Below are positions 57,314 through 64,000 of a stretch of 64,000 nt of DNA, piece by piece. This DNA is from Frigidibacter sp. RF13 (lineage in GTDB: Bacteria; Pseudomonadota; Alphaproteobacteria; Rhodobacterales; Rhodobacteraceae): NCBI RefSeq assembly GCF_026626305.1, contig NZ_JAPNUE010000007.1, positions 124,001 to 188,000 on the forward strand, read 5' to 3'. The position numbers were made by a program, and so were the translations under genes. The number at the start of each line of letters is the position of its first letter. Within the stretch, counting starts at the first letter, position 1. The notes beneath the pieces were generated by a model. The model was not told the origin of the DNA and made no database searches. It saw only the letters and a program-made list of their open reading frames with translations.

Positions 57314-58096
57314 CTAAATCCCAATCGCTGCGTCTTCGGAGCCGAGGTAGGCCTCGATCACCTTCGGGTTCGCTTGGATTTCTGCAGGCGTGCCCTCTGC
57401 GATCTTTTCGCCGAAATTGATGACCACGATACGGTCGGAGATCTTCATCACCGCGGGCATGTCATGCTCGACCAGCAGCACCGTGACCCCACGTTCGTCG
57501 CGCAGGCGGCGGACTTGGGTGACCATCTTCATCGTCTCGTCATGGTTCATTCCGGCGAAGGGTTCATCGAGGAGCAGGACCTTTGGATCGGTGGCAAGCC
57601 CAATCGCCATGCCGAGCGCCCGCAAATGTCCCTGTGGCAAGTTCGAGGCGAGTTCGTCCCGGATCGCCTGCAGGCCGAGGAAAGTGATGATTTCATCGGC
57701 GGAACGGCCGAATTCGGCTTCATCGGCGCGGGCTTGCTTGCTACCGAAGAAGAATCCGAGGAGCGAGGCCTTGGACCGCAAGTGGTGCGCGACGATGATG
57801 TTTTCGCGCACCGTCATCGACTTGAAGATGGTGGTTTCCTGGAAGGTGCGCACCACACCCATCCGCGCCACCTTATGCGGCGCCAGGTTGCTGATGCGCT
57901 GGCCGCGGAAAAGCACCTCGCCTGCGCTGGCTGGCACGAAGGATGCGATCAGCTTGAACAGCGTCGATTTACCGGCCCCGTTCGGCCCGATCACCGAAAG
58001 GATTTCGCGTTCGTTCACCTCGAAACTGATGTTATTGTTTGCGGTCAGGCCACCGTACTTCTTGGTGATGCCCTTGATTTGCAGGATCGGGCTCAT
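57314..58096 (-). CDS. Branched-chain-type ABC transporter ATPase 1 (LivG-like)
   Basis: 260 residues; Walker A GPNGAGKST, Walker B LLLDEPFAG, and the LivG insertion with KVARMGVVRTFQETTIF. The signature position reads LPQGHLRAL in place of the common LSxGQQR, which is a mild departure. Overlaps the permease gene by 4 nt. Confidence 0.93.
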   Translation of the reverse strand: MSPILQIKGITKKYGGLTANNNISFEVNEREILSVIGPNGAGKSTLFKLIASFVPASAGEVLFRGQRISNLAPHKVARMGVVRTFQETTIFKSMTVRENIIVAHHLRSKASLLGFFFGSKQARADEAEFGRSADEIITFLGLQAIRDELASNLPQGHLRALGMAIGLATDPKVLLLDEPFAGMNHDETMKMVTQVRRLRDERGVTVLLVEHDMPAVMKISDRIVVINFGEKIAEGTPAEIQANPKVIEAYLGSEDAAIGI

Positions 58097-59064
58097 TTAC
58101 GGCCGCCTTTCCGGTCAAAGAGGCTGAGGACGCCGTTGGGCAGGACCAGCATCAGCGCGATCATGGCGCTGGAGTAGATGAGAAGCTGGTATTCCTTGGC
58201 GACAGACAGCAGGTCCCAGCCGAAATAGAGGAGAAAGGTCCCCAGCATTGGGCCGCCCACATAACCAAGCCCGCCGACGAAACAGTAGAGCATGAAGTTC
58301 ACGCTGTCGGTTACCGCGAAGGAGGATGGGTAGATGGACTGCGAGATCGCCACGAAGACCGCCCCCGCCAAACCACCGAAGAAGGACGAGATCGCATAGG
58401 CCAGCACCCTCAGATAGGCGGTGTTGACCCCGATCGAGGCCGAAAGCTCCTCATTCTGTTGCAGGCTGCGGCAGAGGTGACCCAGCCTTGAATTCACGAT
58501 CCGCCAAAGCACCAGATAGGTCAGAACCATCAGCGTCACGGCCAGAAGATAGAAGGCCAGCTTCGGGCTTTCCATCGAAGCGAAATCGGGGATCAGCGTC
58601 AGGCCGAAGATCGGCAGCTCGCCCGGCAGCGGGATCGAGGTGATCCCCTTGGCGCCGTTCGTAACCGGCAAAGCCAGTGCGGTCAGCCGCGCCACCTCGG
58701 TCAGCACGAGGGTGATCATGGCGAAGTAAACGCCGCGCAGCCGCAGGATAGGCAGGCCGATAAGCACCGACACCGCCGCGCAGAAGATCCCGGCCAGAGG
58801 CAAGGTCGCCCAGAAGGAAAAGCCCGCCTGGGTCATCAGCACTGCCGAGACATAGCCCCCCATCAGCGCATAGGCGCCCTGGCCGATGTTAATGCGGCCG
58901 ATATAGAAGGTAAGCCAAACGCCGGCCGCCCCGATTGACAGGAGCGCGACCGAAGTCAGCGTGTAGTAAAGATCCCAGCGGCCTGTGGCGCTTATGACGA
59001 CGGGGATCAGGACGAAGATCGCCAGGAGAAAGGCCGCCAGGCCGGCATAGGTCTTGTTCATCAT
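58093..59064 (-). CDS. Branched-chain-type ABC transporter permease 2 (LivM-like)
   Basis: 323 residues, about nine or ten transmembrane helices, with the LivM coupling loop LGHLCRSLQQNEELSASIGVN. Two ATG codons are adjacent at the start (59064, 59061). Separated from the LivH-like gene by one base. Confidence 0.93.
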   Translation of the reverse strand: MMNKTYAGLAAFLLAIFVLIPVVISATGRWDLYYTLTSVALLSIGAAGVWLTFYIGRINIGQGAYALMGGYVSAVLMTQAGFSFWATLPLAGIFCAAVSVLIGLPILRLRGVYFAMITLVLTEVARLTALALPVTNGAKGITSIPLPGELPIFGLTLIPDFASMESPKLAFYLLAVTLMVLTYLVLWRIVNSRLGHLCRSLQQNEELSASIGVNTAYLRVLAYAISSFFGGLAGAVFVAISQSIYPSSFAVTDSVNFMLYCFVGGLGYVGGPMLGTFLLYFGWDLLSVAKEYQLLIYSSAMIALMLVLPNGVLSLFDRKGGRK

Positions 59065-59065
59065 C

Positions 59066-59935
59066 TCAACCCCACGGCTTGCCCATCAGCCCTTGTGGGC
59101 GGAAGGCCAGGAAGACCATCAGCGAGGCGAAGATCACCAGATAGGTGATGTCGCCATAGGCCGCCAGAACCGTCAGGCCGATGCTTTCCATCATGCCCAG
59201 GATGAACCCTCCGGCAATGGCGCCGGAAATCACGCCCGCGCCCCCGATCATGATCATCATGAAGGCCTTGACCGAGGTCGGCCCACCCATGCCAAGGTTG
59301 ATCCCAGTGATCGTGACCAATAGCCCGCCGACGAGGCCCGCCAGCATCGCGCCAAGCGCAAAGCCGATCATCGAATAGCGGTCGACATCGACGCCCATCA
59401 ACTGCGCGGCCATCCGGTCCTGCGCAAGAGCCCGCATCGCGCGGCCCGCCTTCGTATATTGCATTAGCGCGATGAACCCAGCGATCATCGCGATAGCCAG
59501 GACCAGGATCAGGATCCGGTCGTAGGGCATGATGATCCGCATGTCCCAATTGAAGACACCGTTCAGGATCTTCGGCACGCCGCGCTGCTTTTCGCCGAAC
59601 AGTAGCAGGATCACCGCGTCCAGGAAAAAGGCGATGCCGGCCGCCAGCAGCATGGTGCTTTCATCACGTTTCGATTTCCGGATCACTGGTCGAAAAAGGA
59701 AAACCTCGATCAGCGCGCCCATCACGGCAAGGATTATGGCAGATGCGACAAGTCCCAGGATGAAGGGCAGGCCCCATTGCGCGACAACAGTATAAGTGAC
59801 GAAGCCGCCGAAGACATACATCTGCCCGTGGGCAAAGTTCAGGACATTCATCAGCGAGAAGATCAGCGTCAGCCCGAGCGCAATCAGGGCGTATTGGGCG
59901 CCGAGATAGAGCCCATTGGCGAGGATCTGTTCCAT
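59066..59935 (-). CDS. Branched-chain-type ABC transporter permease 1 (LivH-like)
   Basis: 289 residues, typical LivH with GLYLGAQYALIALGLTLIF, MNVLNFAHGQ and coupling loop AGRAMRALAQDRMAAQLMGVD. Start 59935 chosen over a longer frame that would read through two hairpins. Confidence 0.93.
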   Translation of the reverse strand: MEQILANGLYLGAQYALIALGLTLIFSLMNVLNFAHGQMYVFGGFVTYTVVAQWGLPFILGLVASAIILAVMGALIEVFLFRPVIRKSKRDESTMLLAAGIAFFLDAVILLLFGEKQRGVPKILNGVFNWDMRIIMPYDRILILVLAIAMIAGFIALMQYTKAGRAMRALAQDRMAAQLMGVDVDRYSMIGFALGAMLAGLVGGLLVTITGINLGMGGPTSVKAFMMIMIGGAGVISGAIAGGFILGMMESIGLTVLAAYGDITYLVIFASLMVFLAFRPQGLMGKPWG

Positions 59936-59958
59936 CTGGAACCCTTTCTGGTGAGGGC

Positions 59959-60017
59959 GGGGCCCGGAAACGAGGAGATACCGGGCCCCTTGGTGACGCA
60001 GGTGAGAGACCTGCGTC
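59959..60017 (-). other. Two stem-loops between binding protein and permease genes
   Basis: GGGGCCCGG / CCGGGCCCC (59959-59989) and GACGCAGGT-GAGAG-ACCTGCGTC (59995-60017), both perfect 9-bp stems without a T-tract. Probably stabilise the binding-protein message or attenuate the rest. Confidence 0.65.
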
Positions 60018-60044
60018 AACGATCAGTCACGCAGGTCGGTGCGA

Positions 60045-61232
60045 TCAGTCCACTTGCGCCACAAACAGCGTCTCGAAGGCGCCGTTGTTGAAGGTGTTAA
60101 CCACCAGAGGCACCGAGACTTGGCGCTTCTGCCCGAAGGAGGTGGTGCCGACATATTTCAACTTGGCATCACCGACCATATAGGGGTTCGGGGCCTCGAA
60201 CGTGTCCATGGTCTTCTTGAATTCCTCGACATTATCGATTGCCGCGGGATTAGCCGCCATCGTCGCCAGGATATATTCCAGCGCATAGACCTTCGTGTTC
60301 GACTCGTCGTTGTATTCTCCGAACATCTTGGTGTAGCGGTCAACGAATTCGCGCATCGCTTCCGACGCCAGTTCTGGCGTGGAGGCGCCGCCGACCGAGA
60401 TGAAGCCGTTGGCCAGCTCGCCCGCACCTTCCTGCAGCACGGCAGCGTCCTGTGCGGTCTCTGTCGAGATGAGGCCCGCGTAACCCAGTTCGCGCGCGGA
60501 ACGGATCAGCTGCGGTGCGTTTGCGGGGGACACGCCAGACAGGACGAGAAGGTCAGGCGCGGTCTGGATCACCGGCAGCAGCACCGGGGTGAAGTCGGTC
60601 GTGTCGACCTGGTAGGTCACGCTGTCGGACACGACTTCCAGCCCCAGCGCCTTGGCGGCGGCCGACCCGCTGTCACGTTGGCTCAATGGGTCGGATTCAT
60701 TGGCGGCAACGAAGGCCACCTTCTTCACCCCATTGTTATCCATCAGATATTTGTAGATGGCGGGTCCGGACTGATAGTTGGCAACCATCCCCAGAACCGC
60801 GTTCGAGGCGGGCGCGGTGTAGAGTTCTTTCGGGAAGGCATAGGGGAAATACATGATCCCGTTCTGCTCGGCCACCGGGCGGACGGCGGCAGCGCCATCA
60901 TCGACGTTCGGACCGACGACATAGTGGATGCCAGCTTGCGCCATCTGCTCCATGCCCGCAATAGCGCGCTTAGGGTCTTTCTGGTCGTCGAACGAGACGA
61001 TCTCGACGTCATATTTGGTGCCGCCGATGTCATAACCGCCGGTCTCGTTGATCCAGGCGGCGCGGGTTTCCATCGAACGCTGGTTCGATGTGCCCCAGGC
61101 GGCGGCCGGGCCCGAGGTCACACCGACGAAGCCGATCTTCAGAACCGGGTTTTCGGCAAAAGCAGTGCCAAAGAGAGCAAAGCTGGCAACCGTGACCAGC
61201 GCGGTGGTCTTCAGAATGGTACGACGATGCAT
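60045..61232 (-). CDS. Branched-chain/urea-type ABC transporter substrate-binding protein
   Basis: 395 residues, signal peptide about 1-26 (ending AFA), then periplasmic-binding fold with IGFVGVTSGPAAAWG and AIAGMEQMAQAGIHYVVGP. AmiC/UrtA/LivJ family; ligands include amides, urea and amino acids. First gene of a six-gene operon (binding protein, two permeases, two ATPases, racemase) divergent from a GntR regulator. Confidence 0.92.
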   Translation of the reverse strand: MHRRTILKTTALVTVASFALFGTAFAENPVLKIGFVGVTSGPAAAWGTSNQRSMETRAAWINETGGYDIGGTKYDVEIVSFDDQKDPKRAIAGMEQMAQAGIHYVVGPNVDDGAAAVRPVAEQNGIMYFPYAFPKELYTAPASNAVLGMVANYQSGPAIYKYLMDNNGVKKVAFVAANESDPLSQRDSGSAAAKALGLEVVSDSVTYQVDTTDFTPVLLPVIQTAPDLLVLSGVSPANAPQLIRSARELGYAGLISTETAQDAAVLQEGAGELANGFISVGGASTPELASEAMREFVDRYTKMFGEYNDESNTKVYALEYILATMAANPAAIDNVEEFKKTMDTFEAPNPYMVGDAKLKYVGTTSFGQKRQVSVPLVVNTFNNGAFETLFVAQVD

Positions 61233-61307
61233 GTGGCAAACTCCCTGTGAGCCAGATGGTGGATGGAAGTCTCGTCCCCCTTTGGGGATCTTTTCCTGAA
61301 GCTTGTC

Positions 61308-61335
61308 ATTTTGTTAACAATCACGTCAACAAAAT
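61308..61335. promoter_or_regulatory. Candidate GntR operator
   Basis: ATTTTGTTAAC-N6-GTCAACAAAAT, 11-bp arms with one mismatch. A further TTTGTTAAC half-site lies at about 61379-61387, close to the gntR start. AT-rich intergenic DNA suits both promoters. Confidence 0.65.
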
Positions 61336-61421
61336 TTTTCCTTATTGCGAACTCTTAACCGAGATTGATAGAGATACCTTTGTTAACTATCTGGCTGTAG
61401 TTGCTGCGAAACTATTCAGGC

Positions 61422-62144
61422 ATGGTCCAAATGACTGCTGCGCCCCGATCCATTGACGACCTGTCAGGCGTCGATGAAATTGCCGAAGAAGACATCGTCG
61501 ACCGCATTTTCGAAGCTGTTGTCGAACAACGTCTGCCACCTGGTACGAAGCTGTCCGAATCGGTGCTGTGCGAGGCTTTCGGAGTCGGACGCATGCGCAT
61601 CCGGCGTGCGCTACTGTTGCTTGCCAGCCGCGAAGTGGTCGATCTGCAAGCCAACCGTGGCGCCTTCGTAGCGTCGCCGTCGCCGCAACAGGCGCGAGAG
61701 GTTTTCGAAGCGCGCATGACGATGGAGCCGACGATCGCGCGTCTTGCCGTGGAGCGGGCCTCGGTCGAAGATATTGCAAACCTTTCCGCCCATCTGATGA
61801 AGGAACACGCGGCGCACCACGAGGACAGCCGACAGGAAGCGATCCGCCTGTCGGGCCAGTTTCATCTGCTACTGGCCCAGATCGCCGCAAATTCTGTGAT
61901 GCTGCGAATGATGAAGGAACTGGTCACACGTACATCGCTGATCATCGGGATCTTTGGGGCGCCCAGCGTGACGAACTGTCGGGACGATGATCATGAGCGG
62001 ATCCTGAATGCGTTCAAGACGCGTGACGGCAAGGCCGCTGCCGATCTGATGGCCGAGCATTTGCGTGTGATCGAGGGGAGCCTTGAGCTCGGCAACAAGA
62101 CAGGCGGCGCGGTCGATCTGGTGAATTTGTTCAAGCGGAAGTAG
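61422..62144 (+). CDS. GntR family regulator, FCD (FadR) subfamily
   Basis: 240 residues from ATG 61422 (ATG 61431 is the alternative, MTAAPRSIDDLSG). Winged HTH about 25-85 (PPGTKLSESVLCEAFGVG and a wing VDLQANRGAFVA), then an all-helical FCD effector domain with ARMTMEPTIARLAVERA and histidine-bearing helices that may bind a metal. Divergent from the transporter-racemase operon, which it most likely represses until the transported acid or amide appears. Confidence 0.9.
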   Translation: MVQMTAAPRSIDDLSGVDEIAEEDIVDRIFEAVVEQRLPPGTKLSESVLCEAFGVGRMRIRRALLLLASREVVDLQANRGAFVASPSPQQAREVFEARMTMEPTIARLAVERASVEDIANLSAHLMKEHAAHHEDSRQEAIRLSGQFHLLLAQIAANSVMLRMMKELVTRTSLIIGIFGAPSVTNCRDDDHERILNAFKTRDGKAAADLMAEHLRVIEGSLELGNKTGGAVDLVNLFKRK

Positions 62145-62305
62145 CCTGAGCGCGCGCCCAGAAATTTGCTGAGCCGCCTTATCCTTCGGCGCTCATGAAG
62201 CGACACGAACGCGAAGATCAATCGGTCCCAAATGGCTGCTTTTTGAAAGCTGGAAGTGCCAAACGATGTACTCGCCCAGTGACGGCTATGGGCCGGATGC
62301 GTCGA

Positions 62306-62689
62306 TCAACAAAGGCCTGATCGCTGCTCCATCCACTCCAACGGAAACGGCTCCCGCACCCGCGCCAGCGTCACCTCCGGTCCCTGCAAGCCATCGAGGA
62401 TCGCCTCGACAATGTCGGGCGCGAGCAGAGAGAGCCGCAGGACTCGCGTCATGTAGGACGGCGCGATCCCCTCGCGTTCGGCCAGTTCGGCGATGGTGGC
62501 GAACGCGCCGGTCTCCAGCATGCGCTTCCAACGGAAGGCGCGCGCCAGCGCCTTGATCAACGTGCTATCGGTCCGGCGCGGTTGCGTGGCACCTTCGGGC
62601 ATCTGCATCTCCTTGCGCCCGCCGCGCTTCACGATCCGGAACGGGACATGGAGCGTCATAGTCTCCGGGATCGGTGTGCTGCGGTTCAT
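62306..62689 (-). CDS. Small HTH-like protein coupled to serine recombinase
   Basis: 127 residues, basic N-terminus, then a helical segment with HTH look (FATIAELAEREGIAPSYMTR, about 72-91), like the KorB/ParB-type HTH. Common as a companion of large serine recombinases in Rhodobacterales mobile elements; role unknown. Start overlaps the recombinase stop by 4 nt. Confidence 0.7.
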   Translation of the reverse strand: MNRSTPIPETMTLHVPFRIVKRGGRKEMQMPEGATQPRRTDSTLIKALARAFRWKRMLETGAFATIAELAEREGIAPSYMTRVLRLSLLAPDIVEAILDGLQGPEVTLARVREPFPLEWMEQRSGLC

Positions 62690-64000
62690 GCGGCCGCCTC
62701 GATGCCACCGGCCAGCATCTCGCGCGCGAGGCCGCAGAGCCCGTCGACGCGCAGCCGGACGTTGAGCCCAGCCGTGCCGATGTCCACGCGCTCGACCAGC
62801 AGCGTGACGATGCGCGCCTGCTCGGCGGGGAACAGTTCGTCCCAAAGCGGGTCGAGCTGGATCAGTGCCTCGCGGGCATCGGCTTCTGTGACGTCGACGA
62901 CTCGGCCGCGTGCAGCCTTCCAAATCCCCTCAACGATCTCCGGCTGGCGGAACACGGCGCGCAGTTGGTCGATGACGGCTGCTTCGACCTCAACAGCGGG
63001 CACGCGACCCACTGGGCATGACCTGGCACCATGTTTCAACACCGCCTGGCTGACATAGTAGCGATAGAGCCTGCCACCCTTGCGGGTATGCGTCGGCGAG
63101 AAGGCTGCGCCGTCGGGGCCATAGAGCAACCCCTTCAGCAGTGCGGGCGTGTTGGCGCGGGTGCGGGCAGCGCGCTTGCGGGGGCTTTCCTGCAGGATGG
63201 CGTGAACTTTCTCCCAAGTCTCGCGGTCGATGATCGCGTCGTGCTCGCCGGGGTAGCTGTCGCCCTTGTGTACCGCCTCCCCGATATAGGCGCGATTGCT
63301 GAGCATCCGGTAGAGATACTTCTTGTCGATCCAGTTGCCCCGTGGCGTGGCAATGCCCCGCGCGCCGACCTCACGGGCCAGCATCGTGCAGGAACCGATC
63401 TCGAGGAAGCGCGCGAAGATCCAGCGCACGTTCGCGGCGGCCTCCTCGTCGACGACCAGCTTCCGGTTTTCGACGCGGTAGCCGAAGGGCGGCACCCCGC
63501 CCATCCACATACCCTTCTTGCGGCTGGCGGCCACCTTGTCGCGGATGCGCTCGGCCGTGACCTCGCGTTCGAACTGGGCGAAGGACAGCAGGATGTTCAG
63601 CGTCAGCCGCCCCATCGACGTGGTCGTGTTGAAGGATTGGGTCACCGAGACGAAGGTCACGCCGTTGCGGTCGAACACCTCGACCAGTTTGGCGAAGTCG
63701 GCGAGCGACCGGCTGAGACGGTCGATCTTGTAGACCACCACCACATCGACCAGTCCGTCCTCGATGTCGGCCATCAACCGCTTCAGGCCGGGGCGTTCCA
63801 ACGTGCCGCCAGAGATACCGCCGTCGTCATATTGATCGCGGACCAGCACCCAGCCCTCGGACCGCTGGCTGGCGATGTACGCCTCGCAGGCCTCGCGCTG
63901 GGCGTGGAGCGAGTTGAACTCCTGTTCCAACCCTTCCTCGGAGGATTTGCGGGTGTAGATGGCGCAGCGCAGCTTGCGGACCACCTTGTCGGCTTTGTCG
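62686..64000 (-). CDS. Large serine recombinase (partial, 5' end outside window)
   Basis: Resolvase/invertase catalytic domain at the N-terminus with serine in YTRKSSEEG and DGGISGGTLERPGLKR, the VVVYKIDRLSRSLADF stretch, then a recombinase domain and a C-terminal zinc-ribbon/coiled region. 432 residues are read from a GTG at 63984, but the frame stays open to the window edge (DKADKVVRKLR), so the true start is probably outside. Zinc cysteines of the usual ribbon are not complete (only RSCPVG seen). It marks the end of a second mobile element to the right. Confidence 0.9.
   Translation of the reverse strand, partial: DKADKVVRKLRCAIYTRKSSEEGLEQEFNSLHAQREACEAYIASQRSEGWVLVRDQYDDGGISGGTLERPGLKRLMADIEDGLVDVVVVYKIDRLSRSLADFAKLVEVFDRNGVTFVSVTQSFNTTTSMGRLTLNILLSFAQFEREVTAERIRDKVAASRKKGMWMGGVPPFGYRVENRKLVVDEEAAANVRWIFARFLEIGSCTMLAREVGARGIATPRGNWIDKKYLYRMLSNRAYIGEAVHKGDSYPGEHDAIIDRETWEKVHAILQESPRKRAARTRANTPALLKGLLYGPDGAAFSPTHTRKGGRLYRYYVSQAVLKHGARSCPVGRVPAVEVEAAVIDQLRAVFRQPEIVEGIWKAARGRVVDVTEADAREALIQLDPLWDELFPAEQARIVTLLVERVDIGTAGLNVRLRVDGLCGLAREMLAGGIEAAA

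Overview
The window comes from a high-GC alphaproteobacterium, most likely of the Rhodobacterales (Paracoccaceae/Roseobacteraceae group). The evidence is the dense GC-rich coding, the short-form HisG with its HisZ partner, a DUF1476/ATPase-zeta gene, a TAXI-type TRAP transporter, a dimethylglycine-dehydrogenase-like enzyme and a betaine-homocysteine methyltransferase. The species cannot be named from the sequence alone.

Layout. 1-6.3 kb: the hisS-hisZ-hisG block (minus strand, 1-nt TGATG overlaps), slyX, a phospholipase-D-like enzyme, and an Lrp/AsnC regulator divergent from phenylalanine 4-hydroxylase. 6.3-11.6 kb: dnaE, a RutB-like cysteine hydrolase and a membrane-anchored unknown protein. 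11.8-21.1 kb: a tightly overlapped purine locus, xdhA-xdhB-xdhC, followed by an ABC importer of the BMP/nucleoside type (ATPase, two permeases, binding protein) and a terminator; it should import a purine or nucleoside and oxidise it. 21.2-23.9 kb: a MarR-isochorismatase pair with a striking palindromic operator, then an SH3-domain protein and a CDF metal exporter. 24.0-29.8 kb: a D-2-hydroxyacid dehydrogenase, a metallo-beta-lactamase-fold hydrolase, a secreted unknown and a large dimethylglycine/sarcosine dehydrogenase-like flavoprotein. 29.8-36.4 kb: one minus-strand block with a TAXI-TRAP transporter, a DUF1850 protein and a DctB/DctD-like two-component system. 36.7-44.3 kb: ATPase zeta, a small MprF-like protein, bmt with a folded leader, and an overlapped DUF2059/hydrolase/cytochrome P450 operon.

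44.45-55.34 kb is a genomic island inserted in the 3' end of tRNA-Ser(CGA). A 14-bp direct repeat of the tRNA end (44527-44540 and 55327-55340) bounds it, and its P4-type integrase lies beside the distal repeat. All island genes are on the minus strand. The cargo is a type I restriction-modification system, hsdM-X-hsdS-hsdR. X is a PD-(D/E)xK nuclease of NucS/Mrr type with a long N-terminal domain, translationally coupled between hsdM and hsdS. Directly upstream sit a zinc-ribbon HTH protein and a second, catalytically intact tyrosine recombinase, giving a possible six-gene defence operon. The presumed original terminator of tRNA-Ser now lies 10.8 kb away, just past attR.

55.3-62.2 kb: an Asp/Glu/hydantoin-type racemase with a complete branched-chain-type ABC transporter and a divergent GntR/FCD regulator with a good operator candidate. 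This looks like catabolism of a hydantoin-, allantoin- or amide-like compound. From 62.3 kb to the right edge a second mobile element begins: a large serine recombinase (running off the window) overlapped by a small HTH-like partner.
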